From Opitutia bacterium (lineage in GTDB: Bacteria; Verrucomicrobiota; Verrucomicrobiia; Opitutales; Opitutaceae): a DNA stretch of 64,000 nucleotides. Location: positions 1 to 64,000 of the forward strand of contig JACPIT010000008.1 of NCBI GenBank assembly GCA_016187945.1, read 5' to 3'. Below, piece by piece: positions 1-8,867 of the stretch; within the stretch, counting starts at the first letter, position 1; every line of letters begins with the position of its first letter. A program made the position numbers and the translations under genes. The notes beneath the pieces are model-generated. The model was not told the origin of the DNA and searched no databases. It worked only from the letters and a program-made list of their open reading frames with translations.

Positions 1-1383
1 ACGGTCACCGACGCCCGGTTTCCGACAGACTGTCAGCAGACTTCGTTCCGGTTTCAAGCGCTGGGGCGGCGCGAGGTGGTGGCGGACTTCACGGGCGGCA
101 CGTTGAGCAGTGACGGGGGCGTGCTGCTCTTGCGCGAGCTCGACCGCAGCCTCGGACTGACGCGGCGGATCGCCGGCTGCTTCGTCGATCGGCGCGATCC
201 GGATCTGATCGCGCACAGCGTGGGCGAGTTGGTGGCGCAGCGCGTCCTCGGGCTGGCGCTCGGCTACGAGGATCTCAACGACCACGCGCAACTGCGCCGC
301 GATCCGCTCTTGGCCGTCGCGGCGGGCAAACTCGATCCGAGCGACGCCTTGGGCTCGGCGCCGACGCTCAACCGTCTCGAGATCACCGCGGACCGGCCGG
401 ACAGCCGTTATCACAAGATCGCTCCGCAAACCGGCCGGCTCGAAGCGCTCCTGCTCCAACTCGGCGTGCGCACGCTGCGCCGACGTCAGCGCGAGGTCGT
501 CCTCGACTTCGACGCCACGCACGATCCGCTCCACGGCCGCCAGGAGGGGCGGTTCTTCCACGGCTACTACGACTGCCATTGCTACCTGCCGTTGTATGCG
601 TTCGTCGGCGACGCGTTGGTGTGGGCGCAACTGCGCACCGCCGATCGCGACGCGGCCGACGGCACCGTCGAGGCGCTGGAAAAAATCGTGCCCGCGATCC
701 GTGCCCGCTGTCCGAAGGCGCGCATCGTCCTGCGCGCCGACAGCGGTTTTTGCCGCGAAGCGATCCTCGCTTGGTGCGAAAACAACCGGATCGACTACCT
801 CGTCGGCCTGGCCCGCAACGAGCGCCTGCTCGCGCTCCTCGCCCCGGCGCTCGTCCGCGCCCGCGAACGCGCCGTGCTCGTCGGCGCCCCCACGCGCGAG
901 TTCGCGGAGTTCAACTACCGCACGCGCGAGACGTGGAGCCGCGAGCGCCGCGTGATCGGCAAGGCCGAGCGACTCGGCGACAAGGACAACCCGCGCTTCA
1001 TCGTCACCACACTCGCGGGCGCGGCCGATCGCCTTTACGAAAAAATCTACTGCGCGCGCGGCGAGATGGAGAATCGCATCAAGGAGCAACAAGGCGATCT
1101 GTTCGGCGAACGTCTCTCCAGCCACGGACTGGCCGCCAACCAGCTGCGGCTGTGGTTCACCGCCTTCGCGTATCACCTGATGGAGCGGCTGCGCACGGTG
1201 GCCTTGCGCGGCACCGCGCTCGCGCAAGCCACCGCCGCCACGATCCGCTGGCGCCTGTGCAAACTCGCCGCGCGCGTCGAACTGAGCGTGCGCCGCTTGC
1301 GTGTGCGCCTGGCCGAGTCGGCGCCGGTGCAAGCGCTCTTCGCGCACGCCTGGCAGCGGCTCTGCCCGGCCCCGTCCGGCTGA
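1..1383 (+). CDS. IS1380-family transposase (5' end outside window)
   Basis: DDE transposase that would cut and paste its own insertion sequence. The frame is open from the window edge, so the true start lies upstream; a GTG at 76 is only an internal candidate, because family-like residues (FQALGRREVV) precede it. Visible landmarks are the ADFTGGTLSSDGG N-terminal motif, a first acidic motif in DFDATHDP, a second in RADSGF, and the C-terminal Glu in the ARGEMENRIKEQ segment, all in the order known for IS1380 transposases. At least 435 residues are present and the C-terminus looks intact. No second transposase frame is seen, so the gene may be functional. Family assignment is by recognition of these motifs. 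Confidence 0.88.
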   Translation, partial: TVTDARFPTDCQQTSFRFQALGRREVVADFTGGTLSSDGGVLLLRELDRSLGLTRRIAGCFVDRRDPDLIAHSVGELVAQRVLGLALGYEDLNDHAQLRRDPLLAVAAGKLDPSDALGSAPTLNRLEITADRPDSRYHKIAPQTGRLEALLLQLGVRTLRRRQREVVLDFDATHDPLHGRQEGRFFHGYYDCHCYLPLYAFVGDALVWAQLRTADRDAADGTVEALEKIVPAIRARCPKARIVLRADSGFCREAILAWCENNRIDYLVGLARNERLLALLAPALVRARERAVLVGAPTREFAEFNYRTRETWSRERRVIGKAERLGDKDNPRFIVTTLAGAADRLYEKIYCARGEMENRIKEQQGDLFGERLSSHGLAANQLRLWFTAFAYHLMERLRTVALRGTALAQATAATIRWRLCKLAARVELSVRRLRVRLAESAPVQALFAHAWQRLCPAPSG

Positions 1384-1591
1384 GCGCGGGCCGCTCCGAT
1401 CCAACCCGACGCTCGCGATGGCGTCCGGCTCGCGCGAGCGCGCCCGCCCGCGACGAAAATCCCGCTCCGCCCGCCCGAGGGGCGCTGGCGCGCATGCCCA
1501 GCGTCTCGATTGCACCGCCCGCGCCGGTTCTGGCGCCCGCGCACCCCCATCCACGCCACTCGTTCAATCAATGGTGAAATATGCGGGTTAG
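1..1591 (+). mobile_element. IS1380-type insertion sequence, right part (tentative right end)
   Basis: The element contains the transposase. At 1571-1591 the sequence ggtgaaatatgcgggttag resembles the right terminal repeat I remember from IS1380-type elements. The left end lies outside the window, so neither the inverted repeat nor a target duplication can be checked. The right boundary is a guess. Confidence 0.35.
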
Positions 1592-1780
1592 TCGCCGGAA
1601 TTTCGCCGCCCACGCGCGAAGAGCTGCGACGCGTCGCAGCGGAATCCGTCGGCCAGACCGCGCAGCGTGCCGCCGTAGCAGCCATCGTCAGACGGCTGTC
1701 GCAGCGGGCCGGCGCCCGCTGCGAATCGCGCGTCCCGCGCTATAACGCCGCGCCGCGCCGCTCGCGCCTGGTCTTGGCTG
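1384..1780. other. Intergenic stretch after the transposase
   Basis: About 400 bases without a convincing gene; the open frames here are GC-driven shadows. It holds the tentative IS right end (1571-1591), a perfect 18-base palindrome GCTGCGACGCGTCGCAGC at 1623-1640, and a looser inverted repeat (agccatcgt / acggct) around 1680-1700. It separates the transposase from the convergent MFS gene. Confidence 0.6.
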
Positions 1781-3013
1781 CTAATTTTTCCGCCGCACTT
1801 CCACCTCCGGCAAAAACGCCGTCAGCAGCCCGATGAGCGGAAACCACGCCGCGACGTCGAACACCGTCGCGATGCTCGTGCGATCCGCCAGCCGCCCGAG
1901 CGACGCCGAGCCGATGCCCGCGGCGCCAAACGCGAGCCCGAAGAACAGCCCCGCGACCAGCCCCACGTTACCCGGCACGAGCTCCTGCGCGTAGACGAGG
2001 ATCGCCGAAAACGCCGACGCGAGGATCAGACCGATGATCACCGTCAGCACCACCGTCCCCGCGAGCCCCACGTGCGGCAGCGCCAGCGAGAACGGCGCCA
2101 CACCGAGAATCGAAATCCAGATCACGCGCTTGCGTCCGATGCGATCGCCCACCGGCCCGCCGACGATCGTGCCGGCCGCCACCGCGAACAGGAACACGAA
2201 CAGATAAACCTGCGACGCCTGCACCGAGACGTCGAATTTCCCGATCAGGTAGAACGTGTAATAGTTCGTCAGGCTGATCAGGTAGAAATATTTCGAGAAG
2301 ATCAGCGCGACCAAGACCGCGAGCGCCCACGCCACTTTGCCGCGGCTCAGTTTCACCGGCGTGAAATCGCCGTGCGATACCGGCCGCGGTTTCAGCCGAT
2401 GCATGTTCGCGCGATACCAGCCGCCAATCCGCGCCAGCAGAAAAATCCCCGCCAGCGCCGCGACCGTGAACCACAGGAGATGCGCCTGCCCGCGCGGGAT
2501 GATCACCGCCGCCGCCAGCAACGGCCCGAGCGACGTGCCGAAATTTCCGCCCACCTGAAACAGCGACTGCGCAAAACCATGCCGCCCGCCCGAAGCCATG
2601 CGCGCCACGCGCGACGCCTCCGGGTGGAACACCGCCGAGCCCACGCCCATCATCCCCGCCGCCAGCGCGAGCAGCGAAAACGAGTGCGCCTGCGACAACA
2701 GTGCCAGCCCGCCGAGCGTGAACCCCATGCCCACCGGCAGCGAATACGGATGCGGCCGCCGATCCGTGTAGAAGCCGACGACCGGCTGCAGCAGCGAGCC
2801 CGTGAGTTGATACGTCAACGTGATGAGCCCGATCTGCGTGAACGTCAGCCGATACGAGTCCTTCAGCAGCGGATAAATCGCCGGCAGCATCGCCTGGAAC
2901 GTGTCGTTGAGCAGATGCGCGATGCTCAACGCGAACAGGACATTCATGACGGTCGCGTGCGCGGCTGGCGCAGCGGCCGCCGCAGGCGCAGCGGTGCTCG
3001 GGCGTGGACTCAT
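1781..3013 (-). CDS. fsr: MFS transporter, fosmidomycin resistance protein type (Fsr)
   Basis: Inner-membrane major facilitator of 410 residues with about 12 hydrophobic segments. The first helices carry the family-typical pattern LSIAHLLNDTFQAMLPAIYP followed by FTQIGLITLTYQLTGSLLQP, which closely matches Fsr of Escherichia coli, a drug-efflux pump named for fosmidomycin resistance. A proline/alanine-rich N-terminus of about 20 residues precedes helix 1. The start is the ATG at 3013. The gene is monocistronic, convergent with the transposase and preceded by the tRNA-Leu gene on the same strand. The natural substrate cannot be told from sequence. Confidence 0.85.
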   Translation of the reverse strand: MSPRPSTAAPAAAAAPAAHATVMNVLFALSIAHLLNDTFQAMLPAIYPLLKDSYRLTFTQIGLITLTYQLTGSLLQPVVGFYTDRRPHPYSLPVGMGFTLGGLALLSQAHSFSLLALAAGMMGVGSAVFHPEASRVARMASGGRHGFAQSLFQVGGNFGTSLGPLLAAAVIIPRGQAHLLWFTVAALAGIFLLARIGGWYRANMHRLKPRPVSHGDFTPVKLSRGKVAWALAVLVALIFSKYFYLISLTNYYTFYLIGKFDVSVQASQVYLFVFLFAVAAGTIVGGPVGDRIGRKRVIWISILGVAPFSLALPHVGLAGTVVLTVIIGLILASAFSAILVYAQELVPGNVGLVAGLFFGLAFGAAGIGSASLGRLADRTSIATVFDVAAWFPLIGLLTAFLPEVEVRRKN

Positions 3014-3148
3014 GCGCGGCCACTAGCCGCGAACTCGCACCGCGAGTCAAGAAACCCGCCCGTTCTAGCAGCACCGTATGCCACAATCATTAGCCCGGCG
3101 CCGCCACCATGCCATCCGTCACGCAGACAGCGCAGACTGAAAACAAAA

Positions 3149-3233
3149 TGGTGCCCGGGACAGGACTTGAACCTGCACGTCTTTCGACACCAGATCCTAA
3201 GTCTGGCGTGTCTGCCAATTCCACCACCCGGGC
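3149..3233 (-). tRNA. tRNA-Leu (anticodon UAG)
   Basis: The minus strand folds as a class II tRNA. The acceptor arm GCCCGGG (3227-3233) pairs with CCCGGGC (3153-3159). The anticodon stem CCAGA/TCTGG encloses loop CTTAGGA with anticodon TAG. A long variable arm follows, then the T-loop GGTTCAAGTCC. Discriminator A and the CCA end are encoded. Length is 85 bases. It decodes CUA and wobble CUN codons. Confidence 0.95.
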
Positions 3234-3279
3234 GACGTGCGACAGATGGCTCGAATATCACCGGCAGGAAAGCCCAATC

Positions 3280-4167
3280 TCAAAGCCTGGCCAAATCGAT
3301 GGAATAGATCGTCGCTGCCGCCGTTCTCTGCGTCACAGTCAGTCCCCACAGATCTTGGCAGTCCGACTTAATGCGCCGCGCCTGCTGCTCAACCGTCATG
3401 CTGTTTCGCACAAAAGCTTTGCCACCCGCGATTCCGATTCGCTGCCGGGCGACACACTGCACGACCTTTTCGGGCACGAGCTCCGCCGCGACGGCATGAT
3501 CCATCGTTCGCAGCCACGCCTGGGCCACGCGGATCAAAGCGATGATCTCAGCGCACCCCGGGGCGAATATCCTGTGGGATGTGAAGTCGAGTTCGGCACC
3601 CGACAATTTACCGGACGCGAGCCAATGAGCGTTGAGTCGCGACCCAACGCTTTTGGTATGCGCCACGAAGCGCTCGGAGATGGTCTCGGCAGCATGTGCG
3701 TAATGATGCCGGCGAAGGCGGAGGTAGGTGAACGTTTCCCAGTGATGTCGATCGATCGCAGCATAGCCCGAATTCTTCCATGCTGCCTGAAATTTCGCTT
3801 CCGGAGACTTGCCTGCGGATTTTGAGGACCAGCCATGTCGGCCGCACTCAGCCAACAACGCCGGCACACTCACGAGGTAATCCAGAAAATTCTCGTAGAT
3901 GTCGACCAGCACCAGGCGATGCAGCGCCGACTCCAATCTGGTTCCAAATTCTCCCATCTGTGCGACCGCGACATTGAATCGGGCGGCGAATGGGTTTCCG
4001 CCGAAGAAATCGCCGGTCATAAGATTGGCCGCTCGCGCGGAAAGTCGGCTTCGGGAAACGCCGAGTTCGTGCTGTGAGAACTGGTGGAACCAAACCAAGT
4101 CGTTCGACACAGCGATTTGCTTCTCCAACGGACGAATCAACGGAGTGCGCATACGAGATACTGTCAT
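3280..4167 (-). CDS. Uncharacterised protein with a HEPN-like Rx4H motif
   Basis: I do not recognise this protein. From the ATG at 4167 it is 295 residues; the frame stays open further upstream to 4401, but that part overlaps the end of the psd gene. An alternative ATG is at 4152. The protein looks soluble and mostly helical, without signal peptide or membrane segment. Residues 149-159 read LRLRRHHYAHA, which contains RHHYAH, an exact fit to the R-[N/D/H]-x3-H signature of HEPN RNases, but one short motif can occur by chance. Base composition is visibly less GC-rich than both neighbours, and the gene sits just upstream of tRNA-Leu, which hints at transfer. A small nuclease, toxin or defence-type protein is possible but unproven. 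Confidence 0.55.
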   Translation of the reverse strand: MTVSRMRTPLIRPLEKQIAVSNDLVWFHQFSQHELGVSRSRLSARAANLMTGDFFGGNPFAARFNVAVAQMGEFGTRLESALHRLVLVDIYENFLDYLVSVPALLAECGRHGWSSKSAGKSPEAKFQAAWKNSGYAAIDRHHWETFTYLRLRRHHYAHAAETISERFVAHTKSVGSRLNAHWLASGKLSGAELDFTSHRIFAPGCAEIIALIRVAQAWLRTMDHAVAAELVPEKVVQCVARQRIGIAGGKAFVRNSMTVEQQARRIKSDCQDLWGLTVTQRTAAATIYSIDLARL

Positions 4168-4277
4168 TGGTTGTCCGATATGGTCGACAAAACTCCGGCG
4201 CACAGTTGCTCGGCGTGTTGTGCGCGGACGAAAAGCGACGCCGCGAATCTCTGCAAGTCTAGCAACGTCTCCGAAAA

Positions 4278-5216
4278 TTAGCCCGCCGCCACGCCGAGCC
4301 GCCCGCCCATCTTCGCGTAGACTTCGAGCTGGTTCGCGCTCTGCGCCACCAAATCGCGATCGAACGCGATCCGGCCCGGCCGGAAAATCGTCACGACGCA
4401 CGAGCCGCCGAAGCGGAAGAGCCCCTTTTCCTCGCCCTTCTTCACCGCCCGGTCCGCCAGATAGGACTGGAAGATCGTGCCGACCATCGTCGCGCCGATC
4501 TCACACACGGCGACGCGTCCGAACGCCGGCGAATCGACGAGCGTGATCATGCGCTTGTTCTCCCACAGGTAGCCGAGATTGCGCCGCAGGGCGATCGGCG
4601 ACACCGAATAGAGCCAGCCGTTGATCAGTCGCGCCTCGCCAGGCATGCCGCTCACCGGAAAATGAAAGCGGTGATAATCGACCGGGCACAGGCGCGAGAT
4701 CAGCAGCGACCCGCCGGCAAATTGCTTCGTCAGCGCACGCTCCGCCTCGGGCAGGTGCGCCTCGCCGAGAAACGACGCGAGGTCGAACCGCTGGCCCTTC
4801 GCGTAGAAACCGGCCGCGGCGTCGACGTTCTGAAACGCCAGGTGGCGCCCGTCCGCCGGCAGCACCGCGATGCGCTCGTCGTCCGCGGCGGCGATCGGGC
4901 GCGCGCCTTCCTTCAGTGCGCGGTAGAAAAATTCGTTGAACGATTTGAAGACGAACGGGCTCTTCGCGAACTCGTCGACGTCGAGACCATACTGGATGAT
5001 GAACGGCAGGATGCGCCGCGTGCTGTCCGCCATCGACATCCGCCAGCCGTAGTAGCGCGAGAGCCACGCGCGCTTGACGAGCAATTCGAGCGAGAGCCGG
5101 CCCGCGGTGTCGCCGTAGGTCCAGCGCAGCCATTTTTCGCCGTAGACGGTCTCTTTTTCGTGAACGTTCTTCTCACGATGGTAGTAATAAATGGGTTCCT
5201 CGGACATCGACGGCAT
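4278..5216 (-). CDS. psd: Phosphatidylserine decarboxylase proenzyme
   Basis: Makes phosphatidylethanolamine from phosphatidylserine at the inner membrane. The 312-residue proenzyme shows the family landmarks: ADGR (Asp122), DYHRFHFPVSG (His182) and a C-terminal FGGSC, where self-cleavage between Gly271 and Ser272 should create the pyruvoyl group on the small chain. Asp122-His182-Ser272 match the known processing triad. FGGSC takes the place of the LGST of proteobacterial enzymes. The start is ATG 5216; ATG 5207 is nearly as good. The gene stands alone between the orphan gene and the divergent YchJ-like gene. Confidence 0.93.
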   Translation of the reverse strand: MPSMSEEPIYYYHREKNVHEKETVYGEKWLRWTYGDTAGRLSLELLVKRAWLSRYYGWRMSMADSTRRILPFIIQYGLDVDEFAKSPFVFKSFNEFFYRALKEGARPIAAADDERIAVLPADGRHLAFQNVDAAAGFYAKGQRFDLASFLGEAHLPEAERALTKQFAGGSLLISRLCPVDYHRFHFPVSGMPGEARLINGWLYSVSPIALRRNLGYLWENKRMITLVDSPAFGRVAVCEIGATMVGTIFQSYLADRAVKKGEEKGLFRFGGSCVVTIFRPGRIAFDRDLVAQSANQLEVYAKMGGRLGVAAG

Positions 5217-5317
5217 GCGCCGCCAAGTTCACCCAAACCCGACGCGAGGCAAAGGAAGAAAGCGCCGGAGTGATTGAGGATTGCTTTCCGGGCCCATTCC
5301 CCGGCTAACCTCCCGGC

Positions 5318-5809
5318 ATGAGTCTCTGCCCTTGTGGTTCCGGTCAAAACTTCGACGCCTGCTGCGGCCCGATCCTCGCCGGCGCGCCGGCGCCGACCGC
5401 CGAAGCGCTGATGCGCTCGCGCTACACCGCGCACGTGAAACACGACCTCGCGCACCTCGAGCGTTCGCTCAGCGCCGACCAGCGCAAGACCTTCGACGCC
5501 GCCGCGGCGAAGCGGTGGTCCGAGCAATCCGAGTGGATCGGCCTCACGATCGTGCACACGGAAAAAGGCGGCCCGGACGACGACATCGGCGCCGTGCAAT
5601 TCACGGCCAAGTTCAAAATGGACGGCAACGAGCATGAGCACGTCGAGGCGGCGCTCTTCGGTCGCGAGGATGGCCGCTGGGTCTACACCGGCCAGGTCGA
5701 CGGCCCCGGCACCACTTATCGTCGCGAGCAGCCGAAAGTCGGTCGCAACGACCCGTGCCCCTGCGGCAGCGGCAAGAAATACAAAAAGTGCTGCGGCGCC
5801 GCCGCGTGA
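5318..5809 (+). CDS. YchJ-like (UPF0225) protein with two SEC-C zinc motifs
   Basis: A 163-residue soluble protein. It opens with CPCGSG...CC and ends with a second [13 protein letters not shown], both SEC-C zinc-binding motifs of the kind found at the end of SecA. The middle holds the YchJ core with [13 protein letters not shown] near residue 30 and a small mixed beta-sheet domain related to the NTF2 fold. The cellular role of the family is unknown; the zinc motifs suggest protein or nucleic acid contact. The upstream region is shared with the divergent psd gene. Confidence 0.88.
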   Translation: MSLCPCGSGQNFDACCGPILAGAPAPTAEALMRSRYTAHVKHDLAHLERSLSADQRKTFDAAAAKRWSEQSEWIGLTIVHTEKGGPDDDIGAVQFTAKFKMDGNEHEHVEAALFGREDGRWVYTGQVDGPGTTYRREQPKVGRNDPCPCGSGKKYKKCCGAAA

Positions 5810-5851
5810 TTTGCCGCTGACGGCGGGTGTCGCGCGTGCTGTGCTGCGCGG

Positions 5852-6238
5852 ATGGACACCTCCTTTGCGCGCCTCTGGCTCCGCCTCGAAGGCCTCGCGG
5901 CCCTCGCGCTCGCCGCGCTGCTCTACCGCCACTTCGGCCTGAGCTGGCTCTGGTTCGCCGTGCTCCTGCTCGCACCCGATTTGTCGCTGCTCGGCTATCT
6001 GGGCGGTGCGCGCGTCGGCGCCTGGTGCTACAACCTCGCGCATACCTACGCCATCGCCGGCCTCGTGCTCGCGGCGGGATTGCTCGCGCCGCTCGCCAGC
6101 GCGCCGCGCCCCGCGCTCGTCGGCATCGGCCTCATCTGGTGCGCGCACATCGGCCTCGATCGCGCGCTCGGTTACGGCCTGAAATCTCCCGCGGGATTCC
6201 GCTTCACCCACCTCGGAAAGATCGGCCGCGAGAACTGA
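5852..6238 (+). CDS. DUF4260-like membrane protein
   Basis: A 128-residue, very hydrophobic protein with about four membrane segments. Features of the DUF4260 family include [12 protein letters not shown] after the second segment, YNLAHTYA before the third, and a C-terminal [13 protein letters not shown] followed by FTHLGKIG. The function is unknown. It starts 42 bases after the SEC-C gene in the same direction and ends 4 bases before the convergent ClC gene, so the two genes meet almost tail to tail. Confidence 0.8.
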   Translation: MDTSFARLWLRLEGLAALALAALLYRHFGLSWLWFAVLLLAPDLSLLGYLGGARVGAWCYNLAHTYAIAGLVLAAGLLAPLASAPRPALVGIGLIWCAHIGLDRALGYGLKSPAGFRFTHLGKIGREN

Positions 6239-6241
6239 ACT

Positions 6242-7570
6242 TCACGCCGCCGCGCGCGCGGGCACCGGCCGGCTGCGCAACCGGAGCGCCTCGTAGATCG
6301 GCGTGTTGCCGAGCGCCTCGGCGACGCCGTAGGCCGTGAGGCACGCCACGAGCAGCGGCAGCATGAAACCGTAGACGCCGGTCAGCTCGATCATCAGCAC
6401 AATGCCGGTCAGCGGCGCGCGGACGATCGCGGTGAACATCGCGCCCATTCCGAGCACGCAGAAGACCGCGGGCGTCAACTCGGTCGCGCTGTGCGGCATC
6501 ACCGCATGCACCCCGACGCCGAACAGCAACCCGCCGAGCGCACCGAGACCGAGCAACGGCGCGAAAATCCCGCCCGCCGCACCCGAGCTGTAGCTCACCA
6601 TCGTCAGGCAAAACCGCGCCACGATGAACAACGGCAGCACGCCGAGCGCGATCTGTCCCGCCAGCGCGCTTTGCACCAATGGCCCGCCGGATCCCTCCAA
6701 TCCCGGAACCAGCCAGCCGGCGAGCCCCACGATCGCACCGACCGCCGCGCCGAGCGCCCACGCCGGCCAGAGCACCACGCGGTCGCGGAAATCGAGCGTC
6801 ATCAGCAACGCCCGGTTGAAAAACACCCCGAATACGCCCGCGCACACACCGAGCAACGCAGCCCACGGCACCGTCGCCACGCCGGGTGCGATCATGCCGC
6901 TCAAATGAAACACTGGCAGCTCGTTCGTGAGCAGCCGCGCCACAACGTCGCCCGACACCGAAGCGAGGAACGCCGCCACGAACATCACCGGCGTGAAATT
7001 CCCGTGCAATTCCTCGAGCACGAACACCACGCCGGAGAGCGGCGCGTTGAACGCCGCCCCGAGCCCCGCGCCCGCACCTGCGCTCATCAACGCGCGCCGC
7101 TCGCCCTCGCCTTCGCGAATGCGGAATCACTCCGAAACCATGTGCCCGATGCCGCTGCCCATCTGCACCGTCGGACCTTCGCGTCCGAGCGCAAACCCGC
7201 CGCCGGTCGTCAGCAAGCCGCCGAAAAATTTTACCGGCAACAGGCGACGCCATTCCGGTTCAGATTCGCGGAGCAAAATCGATTTCAATTGCGGAATGCC
7301 GCTGCCGGACGCGTGGGGCGCGAACCGCCGCACCAGCCAGACACCGAGCGCGCCCATCAACACGCCGAGCCCGAGCGCGACGGGCAGCCCCCAATGTCCC
7401 GCGCGCGCCACCGCCGCCGCCCGGAGGTGCTCCGCGTGTTCGAGCGCGAGGCGGAACGCCGATGCCAGCACGCCCGCGACCGCACCGACGACGACCGCCT
7501 TCACCACGATGTGCCGGCGTTTCACTTCTCCAGCGCTCAGACCGGAACTGTCGTCAGGCGTGATCTGCAT
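6242..7570 (-). pseudogene. ClC-type chloride channel/antiporter interrupted by an in-frame TGA
   Basis: Reads as a single ClC protein of about 442 codons interrupted by TGA at 7127-7129. Both halves are in the same frame, so no indel is involved. The first part (147 residues) carries the selectivity-filter GSGIP and the gating-Glu motif GREGP. After the stop come FRIREGEGERR and LMSAGAGAGLGAAFNAPLSG, then VFVLEEL with the proton-path Glu typical of Cl-/H+ exchangers, and GGIFAP. In E. coli ClcA the corresponding position is followed by Phe-Arg as here, so a TGG (Trp) to TGA change is the simplest reading. It may be a real nonsense mutation, a sequencing error, or a split gene restarting at ATG 7087. 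Confidence 0.85.
7127..7129 (-). other. In-frame TGA codon within the ClC gene
   Basis: On the minus strand the codons read ATG GTT TCG GAG TGA TTC CGC ATT. Homology continues on both sides in the same frame. Other genes here end in TGA, so reassignment of UGA to Trp is unlikely. Confidence 0.85.
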
Positions 7571-7709
7571 GGCGTCATGGAGCGCGGCCGCGCGCCCGTT
7601 TTCAAGGGCAACCTGCGTGCGAGCGCGTCAGCGGGGTTCGGGGTTTCGCCGGGGGCATGTGACGGTTTCGCCGTTTGCGTCCCCTGGGCTCCCGGCTACG
7701 CTCCGCGCC

Positions 7710-8867
7710 ATGGAAAATTTCGTCTTTCAGAACCCCACTCGCATCCTCTTCGGCCGCGGACAAATCGCCGCGCTGGCCACCGAACTCCCCGCCGATGCCC
7801 GCGTGCTCCTCCTCGCCGGCGGCGGCAGCATCAAGGAAAACGGCGTCCACGCGCAGGTCGTGAAGGCGCTCGGCGCGCGCACGGTCCGCGAATTTTGGGG
7901 CGTCGAAGCCAACCCCGACTACGACACGCTCATGCGCGCCGTGGAAATCGTGAAGACCGAGAAGCTCGACTGGATTCTCCCGGTCGGCGGCGGCTCGGTG
8001 CTCGACGGCGCGAAATTCGTCGCCGCCGCCGCTCTCTACGATCGCGATCCATGGACGATCCTCACTACGCGCGCCGCGCACGTGACCGCCGCCCTGCCGA
8101 TCGGCGCCGTGCTCACGCTGCCCGCCACCGGCTCCGAGGCCAACGGCGCGTCCGTCGTGTCCCGCCGCGCGATCAAAGAGAAACTCGCGTTCATCTCGCC
8201 GCACGTGTTCCCGCGCTTTTCCATCCTCGATCCGGAGACGACTTTCTCGCTCCCGACGCGCCAGGTCGCCAACGGCATCGGCGACGCGTTCTGCCACGTC
8301 ATCGAGCAATACCTGACCTTCCCGGCCCATGCGCGCGTGCAGGACCGTTTTGCCGAAGGCATTCTCCGCACGCTCGTCGAGATCGGCCCGCGCACGCTCT
8401 CGCATCCGACCGACTACGACACGCGCGCCAACTTCGTCTGGGCCGCCACCACCGCGCTCAACGGCTGGATCTCCGTCGGCGTGCCGCAGGACTGGGCCAC
8501 GCACATCATCGGTCACGAGCTCACCGCGCTGCACGGCATCGACCACGCGCGCACGCTCGCCATCGTGTTGCCCGAACTGCTCAATGCCGAACGCGTCGCC
8601 AAGCGCGCCAAGCTCCTCCAATACGCCGAGCGTGTCTGGGATCTGCGCGACGGCAGCGAAGACGCCCGCATCGACGCCGCGATCGCGAAGACGCGCGCGT
8701 TCTACGAATCGCTCGGCATCAAGACGCGCCTCGCCGACTACGACGTGCCCGTCGCCACCGCAGCGGAAGTCGCCCGCCGCCTCGCCGCGCGCGGCATGAG
8801 CGCCTTCGGCGACCGCGGTCTCATCACGCCCGCGAAGGTCGAGCATATCCTCCGCGCCGCGGCGTGA
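7710..8867 (+). CDS. yqhD: NADPH-dependent aldehyde reductase / iron-type alcohol dehydrogenase (YqhD)
   Basis: Reduces a broad range of short aldehydes with NADPH in the cytoplasm. The 385-residue product aligns from end to end with E. coli YqhD: PTRILFGRG near the N-terminus, two dinucleotide-binding glycine motifs (GGGS at about 32 and VGGGSVLDG at about 92), LTLPATGSEAN, and the metal-ligand region GHELTALHGIDHART. The start at ATG 7710 matches the family N-terminus; the frame is open far upstream, but that part is antisense to the ClC gene. It is monocistronic, followed by a large hairpin repeat. Such enzymes detoxify aldehydes under oxidative stress. Confidence 0.94.
   Translation: MENFVFQNPTRILFGRGQIAALATELPADARVLLLAGGGSIKENGVHAQVVKALGARTVREFWGVEANPDYDTLMRAVEIVKTEKLDWILPVGGGSVLDGAKFVAAAALYDRDPWTILTTRAAHVTAALPIGAVLTLPATGSEANGASVVSRRAIKEKLAFISPHVFPRFSILDPETTFSLPTRQVANGIGDAFCHVIEQYLTFPAHARVQDRFAEGILRTLVEIGPRTLSHPTDYDTRANFVWAATTALNGWISVGVPQDWATHIIGHELTALHGIDHARTLAIVLPELLNAERVAKRAKLLQYAERVWDLRDGSEDARIDAAIAKTRAFYESLGIKTRLADYDVPVATAAEVARRLAARGMSAFGDRGLITPAKVEHILRAAA

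Noticed and set aside
3109-3825. A plus-strand frame covering the tRNA-Leu and the orphan gene
   Set aside because: It would read through the tRNA on the opposite strand and shows no protein-family features.
7127-7129. Selenocysteine insertion at the ClC TGA
   Set aside because: ClC proteins have no Cys or selenocysteine at this point, I see no obvious stem-loop of SECIS type directly after it, and no Sec machinery is in the window.
7087-7130. A frameshift in the ClC gene
   Set aside because: The two halves are separated by exactly 12 codons plus the stop in the same frame, so an in-frame stop explains the break without any indel.
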